Below, one piece after another: positions 1-5,909 of a stretch of 7,511 bases of DNA. The stretch comes from Deltaproteobacteria bacterium. GTDB lineage: Bacteria > Desulfobacterota > BSN033 > UBA1163. Where the stretch lies: contig VGRU01000183.1 of the NCBI GenBank assembly GCA_016875255.1, positions 1 through 7,511 of the forward strand, read 5' to 3'. The notes under the pieces were generated by a model. The model was not told the DNA's origin. It saw nothing but the letters and a program-made list of their open reading frames with translations, and did no database searches. Numbering within the stretch: position 1 is the first letter of the stretch; each line of letters opens with the position of its first letter. The position numbers were made by a program, and so were the translations under genes.

Positions 1-566
1 CAACCCCTCCAACCGAATTAGATAAGATCGCCTGGCAGATTGAGGAGGGGGACCTGCGGGGGACCTGCTACATTGCCCAGATGGCTCCGGAGATCAAAGA
101 ACTAAACTATGTCGGGTATCATGGCATCGGAGGAGGAGGGGCGATCCTCGGAGTGGATGCCCTGAACCGGCAGGGATTGAAGATCGCCAACTATGCGGAT
201 ACGAGCGGAAACCCCACTGCGGCCAAGGTATACCGGGCCGCCAAGTTGATCATCAACCAGCCCGGGATTGAAGGATATATGTTGGGCGGGTTCATTGTGG
301 CCAATCAAGAACAGTGGCATCACGCCCACGGCGTGGTGAAAGCCCTCCGGGAGGAGATTCCGAAGAGGCCGGGTTTTCCATGTGTGATCCTTCTCTGCGG
401 GAACAGGGAGAAGGAGTCGATGGAGATATTAAAGGAGGGGACAAGCGATTTACCCGGACGATTCGAGTTCTACGGAAGTGATAAGGTGTATGAGACCCAA
501 TTTTTAGCCAAGAGAATGAAAGCCCTGATCCTCGAGTATCGGAAGGACCGGGGAATTGAAGGCTAA
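1..566 (+). CDS. Succinyl-CoA-ligase-type beta subunit (SucC/MtkA family), C-terminal part, 5' truncated by window
   Basis: The open frame runs from nt 3 with no stop until TAA at 564-566, so the gene starts upstream; 187 residues are visible of a family usually near 390. The ATG at 81 lies inside the domain and is not a credible start. The visible part matches the C-terminal CoA-ligase domain of ADP-forming acyl-CoA ligases: ELNYVGYHG, a glycine run (IGGGGAILGVDAL), then ANYADTSGNPTAAKVYRA aligning with the ANFLDVGG region of SucC, LGGF in the place of FGGI, and ILLCGNREKESMEIL in the place of the RLEGNN segment. The ATP-grasp domain would lie upstream and is not visible. The likely reaction is carboxylate + CoA + ATP to acyl-CoA + ADP + phosphate, reversible and cytosolic, with the alpha subunit encoded at 1122-2018. 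Malate is my preferred substrate because of the lyase gene nearby; succinate or citrate are alternatives. Confidence 0.85.
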   Translation, partial: TPPTELDKIAWQIEEGDLRGTCYIAQMAPEIKELNYVGYHGIGGGGAILGVDALNRQGLKIANYADTSGNPTAAKVYRAAKLIINQPGIEGYMLGGFIVANQEQWHHAHGVVKALREEIPKRPGFPCVILLCGNREKESMEILKEGTSDLPGRFEFYGSDKVYETQFLAKRMKALILEYRKDRGIEG

Positions 567-597
567 CCTACTATCTCAGAAATGATTTTAAAAATCT

Positions 598-664
598 TGT
601 CATTCCGGACCTGATCCGGAATCCAGTCTTCTCAACCTGGATTCCCGCTTTCGCGGGAATGACA
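598..664. repeat. Palindromic intergenic repeat, double hairpin (type A)
   Basis: The element begins TGTCATTCC (598-606) and ends GGAATGACA (656-664), forming terminal inverted repeats. It contains two perfect hairpins: ATTCCGGA (602-609) with TCCGGAAT (615-622), and ATTCCCGC (641-648) with GCGGGAAT (653-660). The second has the look of the widespread intergenic hairpin repeat seen in many deltaproteobacterial genomes (recollection, not a search). A half copy occurs at 7482-7511 and shares the CCAGTCTT that follows the first hairpin. It could act as an mRNA stabiliser or attenuator between the beta-subunit and ferredoxin-like genes, but it lacks a T-tract, so I do not call a terminator. Confidence 0.85.
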
Positions 665-690
665 ATACTTAGATCATAAAGGAGACGGAG

Positions 691-978
691 ATGATGGAAT
701 TCAAAGAGAGAACGATCAAGGTCATCATCGATGAGAGCAAATGCGTGGATTGCAAGACGCATGCCTGTGCGGCAGGATGCAAGCTCTTCGCTCGAGGGAT
801 TTTAGTGATCAAGGACGGAAAACCGGCCCTTGGAGGCGATGCCGCCTATGCCGAAAGGGTGGGGACCGAATGCTTAGCCTGTGAATATGAATGCTGGTTC
901 AGAGGAAATAAAGCGATTAAGATCGAGGCTCCAATCCCGGGGTTGGAGGAATACCTGAGAAAGCGCGGAGCCTTATAA
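691..978 (+). CDS. Small ferredoxin-like iron-sulfur protein with seven cysteines, between the CoA-ligase subunit genes
   Basis: A 95-residue cytosolic protein with no signal peptide. It opens with KVIIDESKCVDC and holds two cysteine groups: C18, C21, C26 and C30 (spacing CX2CX4CX3C), and C61, C64 and C68 (CX2CX3C). This resembles bacterial two-cluster or FixX-like ferredoxins, but the usual CX2CX2CX3CP spacing is absent and there are seven cysteines, one short of two complete [4Fe-4S] sites. One full cluster, or one full plus one incomplete or three-iron cluster, is plausible. Start ATG 691 is supported by GGAG at 681-684, six bases upstream; the adjacent ATG at 694 is less well spaced. It sits between the beta and alpha genes of a CoA ligase, which normally adjoin each other, so a partner role with that ligase or electron transfer linked to the downstream oxidases is inferred. 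No specific family name recognised. Confidence 0.8.
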   Translation: MMEFKERTIKVIIDESKCVDCKTHACAAGCKLFARGILVIKDGKPALGGDAAYAERVGTECLACEYECWFRGNKAIKIEAPIPGLEEYLRKRGAL

Positions 979-1024
979 TCTCAAATTTCAGATTTGCAGA
1001 TATGTGACGTTGAAACTCACTTAT

Positions 1025-1087
1025 TGTCACCCTGAACTTGGTTCAGGGTCTGGTTTGAGATGCTGAAACAAGTTCAGAAGCATGACA
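1025..1087. repeat. Palindromic intergenic repeat (type B, copy 1)
   Basis: Bounded by TGTCA (1025-1029) and TGACA (1083-1087). The left half is a perfect hairpin CCCTGAAC (1030-1037), loop TTG, GTTCAGGG (1041-1048). The right half has CTGAA (1063-1067) with TTCAG (1073-1077), and is itself an inverted copy of the left half (14 of 15 positions over CTGAACTTGGTTCAG), so the whole unit can also fold as one long stem. A second copy lies at 5818-5884. Confidence 0.85.
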
Positions 1088-1121
1088 TTTATGGCAATCT
1101 TTAAGAACGGAGGCAGTGAGA

Positions 1122-2018
1122 ATGGCAATACTACTTGAAAAAAATACGACTGTTTTAGTTCAGGGGATTACCGGAAGAGAGGGGTCGGCACGGGCGGCCT
1201 TTATGAAAGGATATGGCACCAAAGTGGTGGCAGGCGTGACGCCCGGACGGGGCGGAGAGGAGATCTCCGGAATCCCAGTCTACAATACCGTTGAGGAAGC
1301 GGTCAAAGCCCAGGGCTGTATCGATGCCAGCGTGACCTTTGTGCCCGGGCCGGGGCTCAAAGATGCTGTTTTTGAGGCTGTTGATGGCGGGATCAAGTTT
1401 ATTGTGATGCCCGTTGAGCGCGTCCCCCTTTACGATATCCTTGAGATGATGGCTTATGCTAAATTGAAAGGAGTCCGCCTCCTCGGACCAGGATCCATCG
1501 GGGTCATCAGTCCCGGAATCGCGGTCATGGGCTGGCTCGGTGGAACTCCTGAGTTTGCCAAGAGGGTTTTTGTGCCTGGGCCCGTTGGAGTGATCTCACG
1601 TAGCGGGGGACAGTCCGGGACAGTTCCTTGGGCCATCAAGGAGGCAGGGATGGGTGTGAGCACAGTGTTGCACATAGGAACAGAACCCGTACTGGGCACG
1701 TCCTGCGGCGACATCTTGCCTCTGTTTGAGAAAGATCCGGACACGAAGGCTGTTGCGATGTTCGGTGAAATCGGCGGTCCTTATGAGGAAGAGGCCGCAG
1801 AGGCTGTGAGAAAGAAAGAATTTACCAAGCCCCTTGTCGTTTTTGTTGCCGGGGCATGGGCTCCTGAAGGGATGCGATTCTCTCATGCATCGAGCATTAT
1901 CGAGAGGGGAAGAGGGTCGGCAAAAGACAAGATCAAATCCCTTAAAGAGGCGGGAGTCCATGTGGTGGACCGACCCGATGAGATCGCCCCCACCCTGAAA
2001 AAGTTGCTTGGAATTTAA
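1122..2018 (+). CDS. Succinyl-CoA-ligase-type alpha subunit (SucD/MtkB family), divergent
   Basis: A 298-residue protein, close to the family's usual 290-300. The N-terminal CoA-binding Rossmann domain shows LVQGITGREG (residues 12-21) and GTKVVAGVTPGRGG (32-45). The ligase domain carries GVISRSGG (156-163), the conserved Glu of FGEIGGP (Glu216) and the phosphorylated histidine in the SHASSII segment (His255), equivalent to the GHAGAII histidine of E. coli SucD; so it looks catalytically competent. It diverges at the CoA pocket: LGPGSIGVISP replaces the usual IGPNCPGVI, losing the Asn and Cys, and HIGTEPVLG replaces GIGGDPIPG. Start ATG 1122 is preferred because GGAGG at 1109-1113 lies eight bases upstream; an in-frame GTG at 1116 is only two bases from it. 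It pairs with the beta subunit at 1-566. Malyl-CoA, citryl-CoA or succinyl-CoA are possible; the neighbouring lyase favours malyl-CoA. Confidence 0.9.
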   Translation: MAILLEKNTTVLVQGITGREGSARAAFMKGYGTKVVAGVTPGRGGEEISGIPVYNTVEEAVKAQGCIDASVTFVPGPGLKDAVFEAVDGGIKFIVMPVERVPLYDILEMMAYAKLKGVRLLGPGSIGVISPGIAVMGWLGGTPEFAKRVFVPGPVGVISRSGGQSGTVPWAIKEAGMGVSTVLHIGTEPVLGTSCGDILPLFEKDPDTKAVAMFGEIGGPYEEEAAEAVRKKEFTKPLVVFVAGAWAPEGMRFSHASSIIERGRGSAKDKIKSLKEAGVHVVDRPDEIAPTLKKLLGI

Positions 2019-2071
2019 CATGAGGCCGAGAGTTTACAGGGGCGGCAAAATTTTTAAATTAGCATCTGATA

Positions 2072-2210
2072 AATCCGAAGCACGAAATCCGAAATTCGAA
2101 ACAATCTCGAATGACCAAATTTCAAATATTCGAAACAAAAAAATTATGATATTTGGATTTTGAAAATTTGAATTTGTTTCGGATTTCGATATTCGAATTT
2201 CGAAATTAGG
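2072..2210. repeat. AT-rich imperfect palindrome (type C) between ligase and lyase genes
   Basis: The gap 2019-2228 is filled by an A/T-rich imperfect inverted repeat. The left side has CGAAATCCGAAATTCGAAAC (2083-2102); the right side (2175-2203) contains GTTTCGGATTTCG followed by ATATTCGAATTTCG, which pair with it when reverse-complemented. Within each side the short unit CGAAAT/ATTCG recurs. No coding potential is seen in it. The ribosome-binding site of the lyase follows directly at 2217-2222. Confidence 0.7.
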
Positions 2211-2228
2211 AATTATGGGAGGTGCACT

Positions 2229-3122
2229 ATGACTGTGATGCGATCTGTGTTTTACATTCCGGGAAATAATGAGAAGATGGTGTCGAAGGCCCCTGAAACA
2301 CCGGCTGATATCATCACCCTTGACCTGGAAGACTCTGTCCCACCGGCAGAGAAAGTAAAGGCCAGGGAGATGGTTCGGGAGAATCTGAAATATGCCGGAT
2401 CAGGGGGTTCCACGATTTATGTCCGGCTCAATAACTGGGAGACCCTGATGACCAATGATGACCTTGAAGCCATCATCTATGAGGGGCTTTCAGGGGTTTG
2501 TTTAGCCAAGAACGGCGGGCCGGATCATGTCCAGCGTCTGGACTGGAAATTGGAGGAACTTGAGCGACGAAGAGGATTGAAAGTGGGATCGATCGCCATC
2601 CAACTCCTCATTGAAACAGCAAAAGGAGTGATGAATGCCTACCCCTCAGCGATTGCGAGCAAGCGGGTCAACTCCCTCATCTTCGGCGCAGTCGATTATA
2701 CAAAGGATATGAGGGTGAAACTTACCCCTGAAGGGGATGAGCAGTTTTATGCAAGAGCTCATACTGCTGTTGCCGCCAGAGCTGCGGGCTGTATCGCCAT
2801 TGACTGTCCCTTTGTGGCCTTCAAGGATACGGAAGCCTTTGAGAAGAACACACGTTTCGGCCGTCAGTTAGGTTATGAGGGGAGAATGCTCATTCATCCG
2901 AGCCAGATCGAGCCTTCCCATCGGATCTATACTCCGGCCCCCGAGGATGTGGAATGGGCAAAGGGAGTGGTAAAGGTCTTTGAAGAAGAGGGAATTGCCA
3001 AAGGCGCAGCCGCCGTCTCCTATCTGGGGAAAATGGTCGATACCCCGGTCTATGAGAACGCAAGGACAATCCTTGCCATCGTAGATGAGATCTCGGCTTT
3101 TGATGCCAAGAGAAAGAAATAA
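2229..3122 (+). CDS. CitE / malyl-CoA lyase family protein (HpcH/HpaI aldolase superfamily)
   Basis: A 297-residue TIM-barrel lyase, the length of CitE rather than the longer malyl-CoA lyases. Family marks in order: RSVFYIPGNN (5-14), the LDLEDSVPPAEK segment (31-42), the substrate-carboxylate arginine in IYVRLNN (Arg66), the Mg-binding glutamate in LLIETAKGV (Glu129), the Mg-binding aspartate in FGAVDYTKDM (Asp156), and GRMLIHPSQI (218-227) near the C-terminus. All expected catalytic positions are present. It should cleave or form a 3-hydroxyacyl-CoA such as L-malyl-CoA (acetyl-CoA + glyoxylate), citryl-CoA or citramalyl-CoA. Start ATG 2229 has GGGAGG at 2217-2222. No citrate lyase alpha or gamma (acyl carrier) genes appear, and a CoA ligase pair lies upstream, so a free CoA thioester substrate is likely. 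Glycolate-oxidase-type genes downstream favour glyoxylate as the aldehyde partner; this is inference. Confidence 0.9.
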   Translation: MTVMRSVFYIPGNNEKMVSKAPETPADIITLDLEDSVPPAEKVKAREMVRENLKYAGSGGSTIYVRLNNWETLMTNDDLEAIIYEGLSGVCLAKNGGPDHVQRLDWKLEELERRRGLKVGSIAIQLLIETAKGVMNAYPSAIASKRVNSLIFGAVDYTKDMRVKLTPEGDEQFYARAHTAVAARAAGCIAIDCPFVAFKDTEAFEKNTRFGRQLGYEGRMLIHPSQIEPSHRIYTPAPEDVEWAKGVVKVFEEEGIAKGAAAVSYLGKMVDTPVYENARTILAIVDEISAFDAKRKK

Positions 3123-3149
3123 GAGGGTTATTTTTTTTGAGGAGGATTT

Positions 3150-3348
3150 CCCCTCATCTTCCCCTCTCCCAAATGAGGCTGTGTCGCAATTCCGTTCATG
3201 GTTCGAGAGCCTCACCACGAGCGGAATATGGCATCTTAAAAATCAATCACTTAGCCGTTCGTCCTGAGCTTGTCGAAGGGCGAATGGCTTATTGCGACAC
3301 AGCCCCAGTAGGGAGAGGGATGCCTGCCGGCAGGCAGGGGGTGAGGGG
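3150..3348. repeat. Nested mosaic of palindromic repeats (type D)
   Basis: The gap 3123-3376 holds several inverted repeats in a nested order. Outermost: CCCCTCA (3150-3156) with TGAGGGG (3342-3348), and CCCTCTCCC (3162-3170) with GGGAGAGGG (3311-3319). Inside: a perfect 14-base pair of arms, GGCTGTGTCGCAAT (3177-3190) with ATTGCGACACAGCC (3291-3304). Innermost: ATTCCG (3189-3194) with CGGAAT (3222-3227), and a hairpin AGCCGTTCGTCC (3253-3264) with GGGCGAATGGCT (3278-3289) including two G-T pairs. The right outer arm also carries the perfect palindrome TGCCTGCCGGCAGGCA (3321-3336). Short open frames here are products of the repeats, not genes. Confidence 0.85.
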
Positions 3349-3376
3349 TTTACTTTTTGAGTTTTGAGTATTGATC

Positions 3377-4288
3377 ATGCGAATCGTTATCGTTGGTCAG
3401 GGTCCTTTTGGAGAGAAGGTTCTGGAGGCTTTGATCCAGAAAGGTGAAGAGGTGGTAGGCGTCTTTTCTCCTCCGGATAAGAGGGGGGAGCCGCTTAAGT
3501 TATTAGCCGGAAAGTCAGGCATCGCCATTTTTCAACCCTTCCTGATGAAAGACCCAAAGGTCGAAGAAGATTACCTCAAGTTACGACCCGATCTTGCCAT
3601 CCTCGCTTTTGTTACGGATATTATCCCTGAAAAGATATTAAACATTCCGTCCCTCGGAACGATCTGCTACCATCCTTCTTTATTGCCAAGACATCGCGGA
3701 GCCAGCGCCATTAACTGGGCGATTATCCATGGAGATACCCGCACCGGTTTAACCATCTTCTGGACGGATAGGGGGATTGACACCGGTCCGATCTTGCTCC
3801 AGAAGGAAGTGGAGATTGGCCCTGATGAAACAACAGGCTCCCTCTACTTTAACACCCTTTTCCCGATGGGAGTCGAAGCTATCGTGGAGGCGGTCGCTTT
3901 GATCAAGCAGGGAGAGGCGCCCAGAATTCCCCAGGATGATTCGAAAGCCACCTATGAGCCTCCCTGTGATGACCGGGTTGCGTCCATCGATTTTTCAAAA
4001 CCGGTTGATAAGATTTATAATTTAATCAGGGGCTGTGATCCCCAGCCAGGGGCCTATTCAGCAGTTAAGGGGAAGAGAATACGATTCTATGATGCAAGAA
4101 AAAGGTCCTTAGCAGCAGGAGAGGGGGCTGGAGAGATTACAGCCATAGAAAAAGAGGGTCTTGAAATCGCTGCTCAAGGGGGGCTCATCGTCGTCGGCAA
4201 ATTGAGAGCGGATAAGGGCGATAAGGTCGGGCCACTTGAGTTTGCTCAATCGGTAGGAATAAAAGTCGGAGATCGGTTGGGAGGATGA
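3377..4288 (+). CDS. Formyltransferase-fold protein resembling the N-terminal domain of 10-formyltetrahydrofolate dehydrogenase
   Basis: A 303-residue cytosolic protein with the Fmt N-domain (about 1-200) and a C-terminal Fmt-like barrel (about 203-303). Signature segments are GQGPFG (7-12), EEVVGVFSPPDKRG (24-37), CYHPSLLPRHRGASAINW (97-114), IHGDTRTGLTIFW (117-129) and DRGIDTGPILLQKE (131-144). HPSLLPRHRGASAINW, IHGD and IFW match the hydrolase domain of animal ALDH1L1 better than they match methionyl-tRNA formyltransferase. Catalytic His99 and Asp135 are kept, 36 residues apart as in the family. The Asn two residues before the His in most formyltransferases is Cys97 here; ALDH1L1 also lacks that Asn. 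It should bind 10-formyl-tetrahydrofolate and either hydrolyse it to formate or pass the formyl group to an unknown acceptor. There is no dehydrogenase domain. The start is uncertain: ATG 3377 fits the family start MRIVIVGQ, but only a weak GAG at 3366-3368 precedes it; TTG 3371 is in frame. Confidence 0.85.
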   Translation: MRIVIVGQGPFGEKVLEALIQKGEEVVGVFSPPDKRGEPLKLLAGKSGIAIFQPFLMKDPKVEEDYLKLRPDLAILAFVTDIIPEKILNIPSLGTICYHPSLLPRHRGASAINWAIIHGDTRTGLTIFWTDRGIDTGPILLQKEVEIGPDETTGSLYFNTLFPMGVEAIVEAVALIKQGEAPRIPQDDSKATYEPPCDDRVASIDFSKPVDKIYNLIRGCDPQPGAYSAVKGKRIRFYDARKRSLAAGEGAGEITAIEKEGLEIAAQGGLIVVGKLRADKGDKVGPLEFAQSVGIKVGDRLGG

Positions 4289-4294
4289 CTCTAT

Positions 4295-4395
4295 TGCGGA
4301 GTGCGGATTGCGGATTTCGGAATCTGGAATTTAAGTCAAGTAATTTTTAAATTTTTGAGTATAGACTCCGAACTCCGAACTAAAAACTCCGAACT
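4295..4395. repeat. Imperfect palindrome with three CCGAACT-type direct repeats (type E)
   Basis: The gap 4289-4411 contains a left part rich in GCGGA/CGGAA units (4299-4327) and a right part with the ten-base unit ACTCCGAACT three times (4365-4374, 4372-4381, 4386-4395), the first two overlapping. The right units are roughly the reverse complement of the left ones, so the region can form an imperfect stem around an AT-rich centre. No gene is seen. AAGGAGG at 4401-4407, just after it, serves the next gene. Confidence 0.7.
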
Positions 4396-4411
4396 TTTAT
4401 AAGGAGGATCC

Positions 4412-5797
4412 ATGCAACGCGAACAAATGGTTGAGGAGCTGTCAAAGATCGTGGGAAAGGAGAATGTCCTCTCCTCGGAGACGGATCTGTTGCTTTATGG
4501 TTATGATGCTTCTCTTTTTAAGGGAAAACCCGATTGCATTGCCTTCCCGGGTTCAACCCAGGAGGTCTCTGAAATCGTCAGGTTCTGCCGCCATGAGAAG
4601 ATTCCTGTCATTGCGAGAGGTTCAGGGACGAATCTGAGCGGTGGGACAATTCCCACCAGGGGCGGGATCATCCTTCACTTCTCCAGGATGAACAAGGTTC
4701 TTGAGATCGATATCGAGAACCAGAGGGCCGTGGTGGAGACGGGCCTCTTTACCCTCGCATTGAAGAATCAGTTGGCCCGTTATGGATATGTCTATCAGCC
4801 GGACCCTGCCAGCGAGAAAGTCTCCACTTTCGGAGGAAATTTTGCTGAGAATTCAGGTGGGCCGCACTGCCTCAAATATGGCGTGACGACCAATCACATC
4901 CTTGGCGCTGAGATTGTTCTTCCGGATGGAGAGGTGATCCAGGTCGGGGGAAAGGCGCTGGACAATCCCGGATATGATCTGACAGGGCTCCTGGTGGGTT
5001 CCGAAGGGACGCTGGGAATTGCTACCAAGCTGATCCTACGGATCATGCCCAAGTCCGAGGCAGTGAAGACGATGTTAGCCATTTATAATTCGCTGGAAGA
5101 TGCGGGGAGGACGGTCTCTGCCATCATTGCCGACGGCATCGTGCCGGCTACTCTTGAGATCCTTGACAAGCTGACCATTAAAGCAGTGGAGGAATCGGTT
5201 CGTGCGGGTTTTCCGCTTGATGCGGAAGCGGTGCTCCTCATCGAAATTGACGGGCTCAAGGACGGCATGGAACGGCTCGCCGAGCGGATTATGGAGATCT
5301 GCAGGAAGAATAACGCCCGTGAGGTAAAATCTGCAAAGACAGAAGCTGAAAGGATACAGCTCTGGGCGGGCCGGAAAGGGGCCTTCGGCGCCATTTCAAG
5401 ACTCCGCCCCAATTATCTTGTCTGTGATGGAACAGTGCCGAGGACCAAACTACCCGAGGTGTTGGTCCGGGTGATGGAAGTGAGCAAGAAGTATGGCCTT
5501 ACCATCGCGAATGTCTTTCATGCGGGAGATGGAAATCTCCATCCCCTCATCCTCTTTGACGAAAGGGACGAGGAGGAGCTGAGGAAAGTGCATCTGGCAG
5601 GCTCCGAGATCATGAAATTATGCGCTGATGCGGGCGGAACCATCAGCGGAGAACACGGAATCGGCACAGAGAAGATGAAGGAGATGTTCTATGTCTTCTC
5701 CCCTCAGGATATCGCCGCCATGAGAAAGGTGAAGAAAGCCTTCGATCCGGAAGACAACTATAACCCCGGCAAGATCTTTCCGGAAGTTCAGGGGTAA
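4412..5797 (+). CDS. glcD: GlcD-type FAD-linked oxidase (glycolate / D-lactate dehydrogenase family)
   Basis: A 461-residue protein, slightly shorter than E. coli GlcD (about 499). The N-terminal FAD-binding PCMH domain (about 40-215) shows IARGSGTNLSGG (67-78), FGGNFAENSGGPHCLKYG (140-157) and GSEGTLGI (196-203). The C-terminal FAD-oxidase domain carries the metal and substrate site HAGDGNLHPLILFD (370-383), GEHGIGTEK (413-421) and the terminal NPGKIFP (451-457). This is a complete catalytic subunit with no signal peptide. It should oxidise a 2-hydroxy acid (glycolate to glyoxylate, or D-lactate to pyruvate), passing electrons through FAD to a partner. Start ATG 4412 has AAGGAGG at 4401-4407. 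A GlcE-like gene follows; the iron-sulfur GlcF subunit is not seen here and could lie after 7511. GlcD-family members also act on other 2-hydroxy acids such as D-2-hydroxyglutarate, so the substrate is inferred from the upstream lyase. Confidence 0.88.
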   Translation: MQREQMVEELSKIVGKENVLSSETDLLLYGYDASLFKGKPDCIAFPGSTQEVSEIVRFCRHEKIPVIARGSGTNLSGGTIPTRGGIILHFSRMNKVLEIDIENQRAVVETGLFTLALKNQLARYGYVYQPDPASEKVSTFGGNFAENSGGPHCLKYGVTTNHILGAEIVLPDGEVIQVGGKALDNPGYDLTGLLVGSEGTLGIATKLILRIMPKSEAVKTMLAIYNSLEDAGRTVSAIIADGIVPATLEILDKLTIKAVEESVRAGFPLDAEAVLLIEIDGLKDGMERLAERIMEICRKNNAREVKSAKTEAERIQLWAGRKGAFGAISRLRPNYLVCDGTVPRTKLPEVLVRVMEVSKKYGLTIANVFHAGDGNLHPLILFDERDEEELRKVHLAGSEIMKLCADAGGTISGEHGIGTEKMKEMFYVFSPQDIAAMRKVKKAFDPEDNYNPGKIFPEVQG

Positions 5798-5817
5798 ATT
5801 CTAACTTTATCGATTCT

Positions 5818-5884
5818 TGTCATTCTGAACTTGGTTCAGAATCTCTTCAATGCGAGACCCTGAAACAAGTTCAGACATGGAACA
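5818..5884. repeat. Palindromic intergenic repeat (type B, copy 2)
   Basis: Second copy of the element at 1025-1087. The left hairpin is ATTCTGAAC (5822-5830), loop TTG, GTTCAGAAT (5834-5842); the right half has CTGAA and TTCAG (within 5860-5874). Compared with copy 1, two stem pairs change from C-G to T-A on both sides, so the fold is preserved. It lies in the gap between the two FAD oxidase genes, upstream of the ribosome-binding site AGAGG (5895-5899). Confidence 0.85.
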
Positions 5885-5909
5885 TTTTTAAAGTAGAGGT
5901 AATTGGTAT

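Noticed and set aside
571..762. Antisense open frame over the type A repeat
   Set aside because: Its readable part is the translated hairpin repeat, and it overlaps the start of the ferredoxin-like gene.
1116..1121. Upstream GTG start for the alpha-subunit gene
   Set aside because: It is only two bases from GGAGG (1109-1113), whereas ATG 1122 has an eight-base spacing and gives the family's usual N-terminus.
1091..1138. Short 15-codon leader-like frame overlapping the alpha-subunit start
   Set aside because: It has no ribosome-binding site and no recognisable attenuation features; probably chance.
2229..3122. Citrate lyase beta subunit of the classical CitDEF complex
   Set aside because: No acyl-carrier (citD), alpha (citF) or prosthetic-group genes are seen; a CoA ligase pair lies upstream instead.
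3128..3138. T-run after the lyase gene as an intrinsic terminator
   Set aside because: No GC-rich hairpin precedes the eight T residues; the palindromes come after it.
3085..3367. Two short open frames (3085-3267 and 3137-3367)
   Set aside because: They run through the palindromic repeat mosaic and have no family resemblance.
3377..4288. Ordinary methionyl-tRNA formyltransferase (fmt)
   Set aside because: The active-site segment CYHPSLLPRHRGASAINW lacks the N-x-H triad Asn and matches the 10-formyltetrahydrofolate dehydrogenase N-domain better; no def gene is adjacent.
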